Shown piece by piece: positions 27,670 to 36,430 of a DNA stretch of 64,000 nucleotides; within the stretch, counting starts at the first letter, position 1, and every line of letters starts with the position of its first letter. The position numbers were made by a program, and so were the translations under genes. The stretch is from Ruminococcus sp. (GTDB lineage: Bacteria > Bacillota > Clostridia > Oscillospirales > Ruminococcaceae), in assembly GCA_017478965.1 (NCBI GenBank), contig JAFVCV010000013.1, positions 62,001 to 126,000 on the forward strand, read 5' to 3'. The notes under the pieces were generated by a model. It saw nothing but the letters and a program-made list of their open reading frames with translations, was not told the origin of the DNA and searched no databases.

Positions 27670-28946
27670 TTAACCTAAAAGCTTTTCAGCGCTTGCCAGC
27701 TTTACAGCCACTATGAAGATCTTCACAGCAGTCTCCAGCTCCTCGATGGAAGGATAGGTAGGCGCTATCCTGATGTTCTTGTCCTCAGGGTCCCTGCCGT
27801 AGGGGAATGTGGCGCCGGCCCCGGTCAGGACCACGCCGGCCTCCTTGCAAAGCGCAACTATCCTCTTTGCAGTACCTTCCATGCCGTCAAAGCTTATAAA
27901 ATAGCCGCCGTTAGGCTTTGTCCATCCGGCACAGCCAAGAGGAGCAAGCTCGCTCTCCAGAGCGTCCAGCACGGCTCTGAACCTTGGGGCAAGCAGTGCC
28001 TGGTGCTTTTTCATGTGAGCCTTCAGACCCTCGAAATCTCCGAAGAACCTTACGTGCCTGAGCTGGTTTATCTTGTCGTAGCCGATGGTCTGTACCGTCA
28101 TCATGGACAGGAAGTACTTTATATTTTCCTCGCTTGCGGCATACATAGCCACGCCAGCACCGGCAAAAGTTACCTTTGAGGTAGATGCGAACATTATGGG
28201 CCTTTCGGGGCAGCCTGCCTTTTTGCATTCGTCAAGGATATTGAGCAGGGTGTCAGGAGTGTCGCTGAGGTGGTGAACGCAGTAAGCATTGTCCCAGAAT
28301 ATCCTGAAATCATCAGCCTTGGGCTTTAATGCAGCAAAGCGCTTTACGACCTCATCGCTGTAGGTCACGCCTGTGGGGTTAGCGTACATAGGCACGCACC
28401 AGATACCCTTGATGGACTCGTCCTCGGCCACCAGCTTTTCTATCATGTCCATATCCGGCCCGTTCTCGTCAACAGGAACGTTCACCATCTCGATGCCGAA
28501 CTTCTCGCAGATAAGGAAGTGTCTGTCATAACCGGGCACAGGGCAGAGCCACTTGATCTTCCCGCAGTCCTTCCAGGGCTTATGCTCGGGGCTTACGCCG
28601 AAGAGCATGAACTTTGCGATGGTGTCATACATGATGTTAAGGCTGGAGTTGCCGCAGATTATTATTTCTTTCTCGCGACGCCCAGCATGGGGGCGAAAAG
28701 CTTTTTGGCCGAAGGGATACCGTCCAGCACGGCATAGTTGCGGCAGTCATTGCCGTCGGGGTCTATACAGTCTGCGCTGGAGGAAACGGCGGTCAGCAGG
28801 CCCTCAGTAAGGTCCAGCTGAGCGGCGGAGGGCTTTCCCCTTGCCATATTCAGCGCAAGGCCCTGAGCCTTGTAGCCCTCATATTCTTCAAGAGTCTGCT
28901 CCTTGAAAGCCTGGAGCTGCTCTGTAGACATCTCACTTAACATCAT
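27670..28946 (-). pseudogene. PLP-dependent aminotransferase, broken by a frameshift
   Basis: The minus strand encodes an aminotransferase-like protein of about 425 residues in two frames. Codons from ATG 28946 run to ...LFAPMLGVA and hit two stops near 28665. The sequence resumes in another frame as EKEIIICGNSSLNIMYDTIAKF and continues to 27670. One missing base near 28672-28680 (GTCGCGAG where GTCGCNGAG is expected) explains this. The C-terminal part has the likely PLP-Lys in FASTSKVTFAGAG. It resembles the MocR-type/PF12897 aminotransferases. CGGAGGT lies seven bases before the start. Either a true pseudogene or a sequencing error. Confidence 0.82.
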
Positions 28947-29112
28947 AACAATAACCTCCGAATGATCGATCAATTTCTTTCACGCCGTCAGGGGGTCCGG
29001 CCTGCATCTTGTCCCCTTGGCCCGCCGTCGCCGGCGGGGGGAACAAGAGGGTATATTTTACGGCTGAAAACCATAGGAACGCATTACCGGGCCGACCGCA
29101 GCCGACATATGT

Positions 29113-29141
29113 ATTGTACTCCATTTCCGCATTTTTTGCAA
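29113..29141 (-). promoter_or_regulatory. Aminotransferase promoter
   Basis: On the minus strand TTGCAA (29141-29136), 17 bases, TACAAT (29118-29113). Confidence 0.75.
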
Positions 29142-29304
29142 GTGAAAAAAGCCAATCCTGCAAAAATTCTATGTTTTACACTAACCCAAGCCTTAACAAA
29201 GGCCCTTTGTGGGCGATTTTGATGGTCCCCCTGCCGGCCCGTTTTGCAATTTATGAAGAAATTATATACATTTTCCCGCCGCCGGAAAGCGGGACTTTCC
29301 CTAT

Positions 29305-29346
29305 AAAAATATTTCCCCTGCCGTATGACAGGGGAAATATTTTTTT
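29305..29346. terminator. Strong terminator after the lipoprotein gene
   Basis: A 16-bp perfect inverted repeat around an 8-base loop (29321-29328) is flanked by A on the left and T on the right, so it can stop transcription both ways. The minus-strand lipoprotein gene ends just upstream. Confidence 0.88.
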
Positions 29347-29377
29347 ATGATAATGCTTGGCTTGGGATGAAAAGCTC

Positions 29378-30274
29378 TTATTCGCTCAGACCTGCGATGG
29401 TGAAAGTCACTTCCAGGCTCTTGGCAAAAGCAATGTCGTTGACGTCGATAGGAGCATCGTTCTTAGTCAGGCCGTATTCGTTCCTGATCTCGATCCTGTA
29501 GCAGTTATTGGCGTCCTCAATGTTGCCGTAAACGATCTTCGACTCATCGAAGGGTATCTCCTCGCCGTCACATTTGATGGAAGTTACGTGTACCTCGATC
29601 TCCTGTCCGGTGTACTTGCCCTTGACGTTCTTGTTAACGCCTGCATCGTCACCCTCTGCAAGGCTGCCGCTCAGGTCGTTGCCGTCCTTGTCCTTGGTGC
29701 CGTCGCAGATGCCGGTGATGTCAACGCAGAACACCATAGCGCCTGTGGCGGGGATTATATGATCGCCGTCGAGGATAATGGCGGGATTGAGCTTTTCGCC
29801 GGAGTAGCCGATGGAGTCGCTGGTGATCGCAACGGTATACTCGCCGTCCCCGGTAATGTCAGCGTCAACGCCGAAAGCGTCCTGGTCAGCATATCCCTGG
29901 CCGTTCCAGTTGCCCCACTGCCAGCTCCCGTCTGCGAACATCAGGAAAGCGTCATAGCCCTCAAATTCCTTGACCGGCTCGAAATCCTCACTGATGAGCT
30001 GAGCCTCAAGTTCAGGGGCAGTTTCTTCGGGCGCCTCAGTCTCTTCCGGAGCCTCAGTTTCAGCCGGAGCCTCTGTTTCGGCCTGGCTTTCCTCCTCTGC
30101 CTGGCTCTCCTCTTCAGCCTGGCTCTCTTCCTCAGCTGCGCTCTCCTCGGCGGCGGCTGTAGTCGTAGTAGTTTCCTTTTCTGCAGTGCTGCTGTCAGTG
30201 CTGCCGCAGGAGCCGAACATCGCAGCGGTCACTGTAAGAGCGGCGGCCATAGCCATGAGCTTGTTTAATTTCAT
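29378..30274 (-). CDS. Secreted lipoprotein of unknown function
   Basis: The 298-residue protein has a lipoprotein signal (KLMAMAAALTVTAAMFGSC, lipobox Cys23), so it should be anchored outside the membrane. Residues 25-88 are a low-complexity linker of Thr, Ala, Glu and Ser with repeats of EEESQA and ETEAPE. The rest (about 90-298) is a folded, acidic, possibly beta-rich domain with GSWQWGNWNGQGYADQDAFG and a Cys pair in FCVDITGICDG. The tryptophans hint at ligand or carbohydrate binding, but I cannot name a family. CGGAGGG precedes the ATG. Confidence 0.8.
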   Translation of the reverse strand: MKLNKLMAMAAALTVTAAMFGSCGSTDSSTAEKETTTTTAAAEESAAEEESQAEEESQAEEESQAETEAPAETEAPEETEAPEETAPELEAQLISEDFEPVKEFEGYDAFLMFADGSWQWGNWNGQGYADQDAFGVDADITGDGEYTVAITSDSIGYSGEKLNPAIILDGDHIIPATGAMVFCVDITGICDGTKDKDGNDLSGSLAEGDDAGVNKNVKGKYTGQEIEVHVTSIKCDGEEIPFDESKIVYGNIEDANNCYRIEIRNEYGLTKNDAPIDVNDIAFAKSLEVTFTIAGLSE

Positions 30275-30346
30275 AATATATCCCTCCGTATCAGAATATC
30301 AGAGCGCATTTTCTGCGCTGTTTCCCTCATACTGTCTTTTTACTAT

Positions 30347-30375
30347 ATAGTACACGATATCTTCCTTTTTTTCAA
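30347..30375 (-). promoter_or_regulatory. Lipoprotein gene promoter
   Basis: On the minus strand TTGAAA (30375-30370), 17 bases, TACTAT (30352-30347). The -10 lies in a small palindrome, TACTATATAGTA. Confidence 0.72.
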
Positions 30376-30555
30376 GATACATTTCAGACAAATTATAGAA
30401 ATTTTAAAGTCAGCGCCGTGGTACACCTTGCACAAATTGTCCTTAAAATATATGATTTTATTATAAAACACCACCATATTACATAAAAATATTAACATGA
30501 AACCCCGTCTCCTCTCCCCCAAACGCTCAGCCGCTGAATGAGGTCCGCCGAATAC

Positions 30556-30591
30556 AAAAATGCCCGGGCAGGCTCGAAAGCCTTACCCGGG
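30556..30591 (-). terminator. Terminator after the epimerase-like gene
   Basis: CCCGGG (30563-30568) and CCCGGG (30586-30591) pair, with an inner AGGCT/AGCCT stem. The A run at 30556-30560 reads as T on the minus strand. Confidence 0.8.
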
Positions 30592-30612
30592 ACGTGAAAG
30601 TTTCATATTTTG

Positions 30613-31539
30613 CTATTTTGTATTGCTCAGGCTCCACCTCATGGGCGCTATCCTCTTTGCCCTCGTGTTGTCGAACACCCAGTTGTTGAAGGAAAGAGAC
30701 GGGTCGAAATACCTGTAATCGCTCTTCATCTTGCCCTTGTTGAGCAGCAGTGCATTGGGACTCTTCTGAATGACCGCCCCTATGCGGTGCTTGGCCTTCT
30801 CATAATCAATAATCTCCTTGGCGGTGGTTATCCTTGAATCACACACGTTGTAAACGCCCTCATAACGTCCCGACGGAACGTTTATAATGCCGTTTATGAA
30901 GTCTATCAGATTGAACACGCAGCAGAAAGTGTAGCCATATTCGCCGTCGTTGAATATATACCCCACATTGTCCTTGGAGTCGTAAACGTGGGCATGAAGA
31001 TTCTCCGTATGCTCTGCATCATAGATGGGCGACACCCTTGCGATGACCGGCACCGTGTCAGATTTTTTGAACGCCTTGTTCATGAACTTCTCGCTGGTCA
31101 GCTTCATGTCGGCATAAAGCGAACTGCCCTTCTCTGCGGTGGTCTCCCTGATAGGCTCCCTGCCCTTCTGGGGACCGTAAACGTCTGTGGTGCTCAGCAG
31201 CACAAAGCTCTTTATCCCGGCGTCCGCCGCAGCAGAATAGATGAACTTATCACAGGCCTTGCTGCGCTTCAGCTCTGAGTCCGTTATCAGCGGGTCGATA
31301 TCGTTATCCACTGAGTTAGCCAGATGGACCACAACGTCGATACGGTTGCTGGTTATGATATTTGAAACGGTGTCTTTGTCAGTGGCTTCGGCCTGGACAA
31401 AGGTGTAATTCTGATCCTGCCCTATAAATTCGTTGGACTTCAGATCGATACCGTAAACACGGTGTTTTTTGTGCAGCAGGCTGGAGGTCAGATACTGACC
31501 GATCATGCCGCTGGCGCCTGTGATGACGATGTTTGACAA
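30613..31539 (-). CDS. NAD-dependent epimerase/dehydratase (extended SDR)
   Basis: The Rossmann start NIVITGASGMIGQYL has the GxxGxxG nucleotide motif. The catalytic set is present as LLSTTDVYG and the Tyr-Lys pair in YADMKLTSEK. The fold is that of nucleotide-sugar epimerases and dehydratases; the substrate is unknown. The TTG at 31539 is the likely start because AAGGAG lies eight bases before it and the Rossmann strand begins right after. The in-frame TTG at 31563 lies before that site. It is a single-gene unit. Confidence 0.82.
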   Translation of the reverse strand: MSNIVITGASGMIGQYLTSSLLHKKHRVYGIDLKSNEFIGQDQNYTFVQAEATDKDTVSNIITSNRIDVVVHLANSVDNDIDPLITDSELKRSKACDKFIYSAAADAGIKSFVLLSTTDVYGPQKGREPIRETTAEKGSSLYADMKLTSEKFMNKAFKKSDTVPVIARVSPIYDAEHTENLHAHVYDSKDNVGYIFNDGEYGYTFCCVFNLIDFINGIINVPSGRYEGVYNVCDSRITTAKEIIDYEKAKHRIGAVIQKSPNALLLNKGKMKSDYRYFDPSLSFNNWVFDNTRAKRIAPMRWSLSNTK

Positions 31540-31966
31540 AGTTGTCACTCCTTCCGTTCGCAAAGCTGTGAGAAAAGCGCAGGTTCAACTCATCTGAACA
31601 CATTTATCTCTTCCGGCCCGAAAAGTGAAGTTTAAATAAACTCACGTACCTACGCTGTTATTTAAGTACATTATACCATACTTTTCCCCGTTTGCAAAGT
31701 GTTTTAATGTAAATTAATAAAAATTTAGAATTTCTTTATAAATTCACTTGCTTAATTTTGTTAAGTGTGCTAAAATTATATAGGTGTCCTTTTGCGGGTG
31801 AAAATTTGATTTAAAATTATTATAAACTGCATTTAAACAATAGATGTATTTTTAATATTTCCCTGCGTTTTCTGCCCGTATTTATGAGCCGGAAAAACGG
31901 CGGCTCCTGACTGCCGGAGAAAAAGAGATATAAAAATGACAAAGGTAACTGACAAGGAGAAATGAT
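31540..31966. other. Divergent promoter region
   Basis: A TATAAT (31675-31670, minus strand) with TTTGCA 17 bases before it serves the epimerase gene. TTGCTT (31748-31753), 17 bases, TAAAAT (31771-31776) points to the MBOAT-like gene, leaving a leader of about 180 bases. A CTTAA/TTAAG inverted repeat (31751-31765) lies over the -35 and spacer and may be an operator. Confidence 0.6.
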
Positions 31967-33370
31967 TTGGTTTATACTGATCTGATATTTATACTGGCTG
32001 TGTTCCCGCTGACTACCGTAGTGTCCCTGCTGGACCGCAGTGCGGAATACAAAAACATGGTGCTGATACTGACCTCACTGTTGTTTTTCAGCTGGGGGCG
32101 TTCCTTCGGGGTCTGTCTGATATTCCTGACGGTGGTCACAGACTGGCTCCTGGGCCTTGGGGCGGCCAAGCTCCGGGGCAGGTCCGGCAAGGACCCGGCG
32201 GGTCTGCTGCCTGTGGCGGCCAGCGCTGTGCTGAACGTTTTAGCTGTCATCTATTATAACAAGAACTTCCTGCCGGCGGCCGGAGAGGTGCAGACTGTCT
32301 GGTACGTCCAGAACCTCAGCGCCGTATATTACTGCCTGCGGGGCTTTTCCTATGTTTACGACGTCTATAAGGGCAAGACCGGTGCGGAGAAGAATATTTT
32401 CTGCCTGATGACCTATATGCTGTCCTACCACTTCATGTGCGCTGGCCCCCTGGTCCGCTATGGGGACATACAGAGCCAGATACGCAGCCGTGAGGTCACG
32501 GGGGACAAGCTCAACACCGGACTTAACTGCATTTTTCTTGGCCTTGGCAAGGCTGTGATACTTTCGGACCTTTTTGCAGGGCTAAGACAGACGGGCCTTG
32601 GCAGTGAGATAACCACTGCCGGCAGCTGGATAGGGATGCTGTCATTTGCGGCGGAGCTTTATTTTCTTTTCACCGGCCTTTGCGACATCAGCCGGGGCCT
32701 TTGCCTGACCTGCGGGTTCGTGCTGCCTGCAAATTACCGTGAGATAGACCCCGATGAGCTGTTCAGCGGCTTTGCAGGAGGGGTCAACTGCACAGTGGTC
32801 GGCTTTTTCAAAGACCTTCTTGGTATAAGCGGCTCCGGCGGCGCACCCTCGGCGGTGCGGCTCACCTTTTGCAGCGGACTTTGTGCGCTGATGACAGGCG
32901 GGTTTTATATGGTAAAGGACCGTGCGGGCATGGGTGCAGCTGCGGCAGCGGCGGCGGCGGCCCTGCTGGTGACCGCAGAGCAGGCGGGGCTTAAAAAAGC
33001 CATGAAGGGCCTGCCGGCAGCGGTGAAGTATATCTATCTTCTGCTGACCGTGACCTTTATCGCAGGCCTGGCTTATTTTGACAGCTTCGGGGCCTTTCGC
33101 AGATGGGCCATGACCCTGGTCGGGATAGGCACCCCATATACTCTCAGCGTAGCTATGAGGGATCTGCTCCTTCACAGGCTGACGCTTATCATCATCGCAT
33201 TTTTTGCAGTCTGCGCCCCTGCGAAGAAATGGCTTTTCTCCGCAGGAGACAAGCTCAGCGCAAGGAGCCGTGGCTGGTACGGCTCGGTCAGGGCGGTGAA
33301 GACCCTCTGCACAGCCTTAGTCTTCATAATGAGCATAATGACGCTGGTCGTAAGAGTAACAGGAGTTTGA
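31967..33370 (+). CDS. MBOAT (AlgI/DltB-like) membrane protein, apparently lacking catalytic His motifs
   Basis: The 467-residue protein has about 11 hydrophobic segments. SYHFMCAGPLVRYGDIQSQI and the region around GLCDISRGLCLTCGFVLPANY align with AlgI (AGPIxRY, then GFSDxAxGxGxxxGFxxPxNF). Active members next have a WRRWHxSLS stretch and then a TGLWHG motif with the catalytic His. Here the same places read FAGGVNCTVVGFFKD and CALMTGGFYMV, with no His. A long Ala run (GAAAAAAAAALL) follows. It may be an inactive relative. TTG start, with AAGGAG seven bases before. The next gene starts two bases after its stop. Confidence 0.72.
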   Translation: MVYTDLIFILAVFPLTTVVSLLDRSAEYKNMVLILTSLLFFSWGRSFGVCLIFLTVVTDWLLGLGAAKLRGRSGKDPAGLLPVAASAVLNVLAVIYYNKNFLPAAGEVQTVWYVQNLSAVYYCLRGFSYVYDVYKGKTGAEKNIFCLMTYMLSYHFMCAGPLVRYGDIQSQIRSREVTGDKLNTGLNCIFLGLGKAVILSDLFAGLRQTGLGSEITTAGSWIGMLSFAAELYFLFTGLCDISRGLCLTCGFVLPANYREIDPDELFSGFAGGVNCTVVGFFKDLLGISGSGGAPSAVRLTFCSGLCALMTGGFYMVKDRAGMGAAAAAAAAALLVTAEQAGLKKAMKGLPAAVKYIYLLLTVTFIAGLAYFDSFGAFRRWAMTLVGIGTPYTLSVAMRDLLLHRLTLIIIAFFAVCAPAKKWLFSAGDKLSARSRGWYGSVRAVKTLCTALVFIMSIMTLVVRVTGV

Positions 33371-33371
33371 T

Positions 33372-34208
33372 ATGGAAAGCGATATCAGGAACGATTTCAA
33401 AAGGTTAAAGTCCCAGGCGGACAGAGTGCCTGTGCCGGAGGACTGTGAAGAGAATGACAGAGCCATCGGCTTTCTTGAGAGAGAGATGGGCGTAGGGCAT
33501 TTTGACAGCCTTAATCTGCTGGTGCTGTCGGCGCTGCTTATTTTTGTGGCGGCGGCCTTTCTTGCCGTGAGCAGCGGCAAGGTGGACGACAACGACAAGG
33601 TGGGGCTGAGCGCAAAGACCTTTCTCAGCGGCGAATATACCAGGGCGCTCACCGATAACTACAATGAGCAGCTGCCTATACCCGAGACTATGAAGAAGAT
33701 CGAGGAAAAGCTGTCTGTTTTCTACGGCCTGGGCAATTCCTTCGGAGAGCCTGAAAAGAACGGCAAGCTGCCCTCAGGCTATGAAGTCAGCCCCTTTGAG
33801 TCTGATGAGGACGATGAGGGCGGCATAGGAAACAGCGGAAAACATGAGAACACTCTGAAGGTCACTACCGTTATCACTGACGAGAACGGTGAGACAGTCA
33901 CTACCGAGGAGGAGGTCACTGCTAAAAACGGCGGCACAACGGCGCTCACAAGACCTCCTGAGACTTCAAGCACCACCACGGCCTTCAATATGTATACCAC
34001 CACCAAGTCTGAAACGACTACCAACAATAATGCCCCCAGCATCACCACCACGACCACCACAATGGCGACCAGAGCCACGAAGCCCACGGAAACGGAGCCT
34101 ACGGACACTGAGCCTACAGATACCGAACCGACGGAGAGCACCGAGCCTACGGATACTGAGCCTACAGACCTGACCGACCCGCCGGACACTTCGGGACCGG
34201 AAGAGTAA
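33372..34208 (+). CDS. Single-pass membrane protein, AlgJ/DHHW-like N-terminal part with Thr/Glu/Pro-rich tail
   Basis: The 278-residue protein has one membrane segment (about 45-66). The outer part, TFLSGEYTRALTDNYNEQLPIPE followed by a helical stretch, resembles the start of AlgJ/DHHW proteins, partners of MBOAT O-acetyltransferases. The hydrolase domain with its Asp/His/Ser residues is missing. Residues 170-278 are disordered and Thr-rich, ending in repeats of TEPTD. AGGAG precedes ATG 33372, within the MBOAT gene's end. The two genes are clearly coupled. Confidence 0.65.
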   Translation: MESDIRNDFKRLKSQADRVPVPEDCEENDRAIGFLEREMGVGHFDSLNLLVLSALLIFVAAAFLAVSSGKVDDNDKVGLSAKTFLSGEYTRALTDNYNEQLPIPETMKKIEEKLSVFYGLGNSFGEPEKNGKLPSGYEVSPFESDEDDEGGIGNSGKHENTLKVTTVITDENGETVTTEEEVTAKNGGTTALTRPPETSSTTTAFNMYTTTKSETTTNNNAPSITTTTTTMATRATKPTETEPTDTEPTDTEPTESTEPTDTEPTDLTDPPDTSGPEE

Positions 34209-34215
34209 GGGCGAG

Positions 34216-35187
34216 ATGGCAGGCGTATTCAGATATTCTGATGACAACAAGCGCTTTCACAGCTATAGCTATTATCTGAAAAAGCGCTTCGGCCGGAAGG
34301 TCTATAAAGTCCCCCTGAACCTTGACCTGGGCTGTCCCAACCGGGACGGCACCAAGGGCGTGGGGGGCTGTGCTTTTTGTTCGGCAAAGGCAGGGGGAGA
34401 TTTTGCGGGGGACCCAATGAAAAGCCTGGAGGAGCAGTTTGACGGAGTCCGGGCGGTGATGGCGGGAAAATGGCCCGGAGGACTTTGTATCCCCTATTTT
34501 CAGGCCGGCAGCAATACCTACGGCGATACGGAGCTTCTGGAGACTGTGTTTGAACGGGCTATGGCGTTAGACAACGCCGTGGGTCTTAGCATCGCCACCC
34601 GGGCGGACTGTATCGACAAGGACAAGGCCGAAATGCTGGGAAGGCTGGCAAGGCGGACTTTCCTCACCGTGGAACTGGGGCTGCAGACCGTTCACGACGA
34701 AACGGCGGCGGCCATGAACCGCTGTCATACCTACAGGGATTTTTTAAAGGCATATGAACTTCTCAGGGCGCAGGGGGTAGACCTTTGCGTCCATATCATA
34801 AACGGGCTTCCCGGCGAGGACCGGGAGATGATGCTTTGCACCGCTGAAACGGTGGGGGCGCTGGATATTTTTGAGATGAAGATACACCTTCTCCATGTGC
34901 TCAAAGGAACTGCCCTTGAAAAGATGTATGAGCGTGGGGAGTTCAGGACACTGGAGCGGGAGGAGTATATAGGCATAGTCTGCGACCAGCTGGAGCTTAT
35001 CCCTGCGGAGGTGGTCATCGGAAGGCTCACCGGCGACGGGGACCGCACCGAGCTTGTGGCCCCGATGTGGAGCAGGGACAAGCGCCGGGTACTCAATGGC
35101 ATAGATATGGAGCTTGCACGCCGGGGTACCTGGCAGGGCTTTCGTCTTTGCCAGGGCGGGGGTATTGACAAAGGGCAGAAAATGTGA
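34216..35187 (+). CDS. Radical SAM protein, TIGR01212/YhcC family
   Basis: The 323-residue protein has the YhcC cluster pattern NLDLGCPNRDGTKGVGGCAF with a third Cys in FCS, binding a [4Fe-4S] cluster. QAGSNTYGD, TRADCIDKDK and VELGLQTVHDETA are family features. The reaction of this family is not firmly established. The ATG lies seven bases after the upstream gene's stop, with AAGGG between. A promoter for the next gene sits inside its last 25 bases. Confidence 0.87.
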   Translation: MAGVFRYSDDNKRFHSYSYYLKKRFGRKVYKVPLNLDLGCPNRDGTKGVGGCAFCSAKAGGDFAGDPMKSLEEQFDGVRAVMAGKWPGGLCIPYFQAGSNTYGDTELLETVFERAMALDNAVGLSIATRADCIDKDKAEMLGRLARRTFLTVELGLQTVHDETAAAMNRCHTYRDFLKAYELLRAQGVDLCVHIINGLPGEDREMMLCTAETVGALDIFEMKIHLLHVLKGTALEKMYERGEFRTLEREEYIGIVCDQLELIPAEVVIGRLTGDGDRTELVAPMWSRDKRRVLNGIDMELARRGTWQGFRLCQGGGIDKGQKM

Positions 35188-35193
35188 TATACT
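35165..35193 (+). promoter_or_regulatory. hisC promoter inside the radical SAM gene
   Basis: TTGACA (35165-35170), 17 bases, TATACT (35188-35193), starting within the coding end of the previous gene. Confidence 0.8.
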
Positions 35194-35288
35194 GTTTCAT
35201 GTAGATAGCGTGGTAATATGCTATCAGTTTACTACAATAAAGCGAATAAGGGAATTTGTTTGACAGTAAGGAAATGAGGGTAAAGAAA

Positions 35289-36365
35289 ATGGAAGGAAAG
35301 CTCTGGAGGAAAAACCTGATAGACATAGAGCCTTATGTGGCCGGGGAGCAGCCTGAGGACGATAAGATAATCAAGCTCAACGCCAACGAAAATCCCTATC
35401 CCCCAGCGCCGGGAGTGCAGAGGGTCATAAGGGAGAAGGATGCGCAGGAGCTGAAAAAATATCCAAGTGCTGACGCTGTGCCGCTGAAAAAGGCCCTGGC
35501 AAAGCGGTACGGGCTAGGGATCGGGAACGTGTTCTGCGGCAACGGTTCAGACGATGTGCTCGCCACGGCGTTCAGGGCGTTTTTCAATTCAGATAAGCCC
35601 ATATTCTTCCCGGACATAACCTACAGCTTTTATCCTGTCTGGTGCGAGCTTCTGAAGATACCCTTTGAGACTAAGCCGGTGGACGGGGACTTTAAGATAA
35701 ACGTTTGCGACTTCTATGGGGAAAACGGCGGTGTTGTCGTACCTAACCCCAACGCCCCCACCTCCATCGGGGTCGGGAAGGGATTCATAAAGGACCTTCT
35801 TGACCACAACCGGGACTGCATAGTCATCATCGACGAGGCCTATGCGGACTTCGGGCGTTACAGCTGTGTGGAACTGATAAACGAATACGACAATCTCATC
35901 GTCACCCAGACCTTCTCGAAGTCAAGGTCCCTGGCAGGCATGAGAGTGGGAATGGCATTTGCCCAGCCGGAGCTTATACAGTATATGCAGGCGGTGAAGG
36001 ACTCATACAATTCCTACCCCTTGGACCAGCTGGCGATTGAGACGGCTGTGGCTAGCCTGGAGGACGAGGGATATTTCAAAGAGACTGTGGGAAAGGTCGT
36101 GAGCGTCCGTGACAGGACCGCAGAACGGCTGAGAGCCATGGGCTTTGACCTGCCGGACAGCGAGACGAATTTCCTGTTCTGCACACACCCGAAGTTCAGA
36201 GCGGAGGATATTTTCTCCTATGTCCGTGAAAAGGGCATCTTCATCAGGTATTTCAAAAAGCCCCGCATAGACAGCTATCTTCGCATCACCGTAGGCACGC
36301 CGGAGCAGATGGACGCCCTCTGCGCCGCTACAGAGAGCTTTCTGGAAGAGAATACACAGGCATAA
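35289..36365 (+). CDS. hisC: Histidinol-phosphate aminotransferase-like enzyme
   Basis: This class II PLP aminotransferase converts histidinol phosphate and 2-oxoglutarate in histidine synthesis. It has KLNANENPYPPAPGV, NGSDDVLATAFRAFF, IDEAYADFGRYS and the PLP-Lys in TQTFSKSRSLAGMRVG. Related enzymes can act on other amino acids, and no other his gene is near, so the assignment is by family. ATG 35289 is preferred, with GAGGG eight bases before; in-frame starts at 35256 (TTG) and 35274 (ATG) are possible. About 358 residues, full length. Confidence 0.85.
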   Translation: MEGKLWRKNLIDIEPYVAGEQPEDDKIIKLNANENPYPPAPGVQRVIREKDAQELKKYPSADAVPLKKALAKRYGLGIGNVFCGNGSDDVLATAFRAFFNSDKPIFFPDITYSFYPVWCELLKIPFETKPVDGDFKINVCDFYGENGGVVVPNPNAPTSIGVGKGFIKDLLDHNRDCIVIIDEAYADFGRYSCVELINEYDNLIVTQTFSKSRSLAGMRVGMAFAQPELIQYMQAVKDSYNSYPLDQLAIETAVASLEDEGYFKETVGKVVSVRDRTAERLRAMGFDLPDSETNFLFCTHPKFRAEDIFSYVREKGIFIRYFKKPRIDSYLRITVGTPEQMDALCAATESFLEENTQA

Positions 36366-36370
36366 AAACA

Positions 36371-36397
36371 AGGCCCTCCCGGCGGGGAGGGCCTTTG
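36371..36397. terminator. Bidirectional terminator after hisC
   Basis: A perfect 10-bp stem (36371-36380 with 36385-36394) has an A-rich left flank giving a T run for the minus-strand regulator; the right T run is short. Confidence 0.75.
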
Positions 36398-36430
36398 CTG
36401 TTCTCATTGTTTTCGGGACGCCGGCAAAGC

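Larger units (their letters stand above)
28947..29377. other. Intergenic region with minus-strand promoter and GC-rich hairpin
   Basis: It holds the aminotransferase promoter (29113-29141), a GC-rich hairpin in its 160-base leader (CCCGCCG/CGGCGGG at 29021-29027 with 29032-29038, plus CTTGT/ACAAG outside) and the terminator of the upstream minus-strand gene at 29305-29346. Nothing else is evident. Confidence 0.6.
30275..30612. other. Intergenic region between two minus-strand genes
   Basis: The right end carries the epimerase gene's terminator and the left end the lipoprotein promoter. The middle (about 30380-30540) is AT-rich with no clear feature. Confidence 0.55.
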
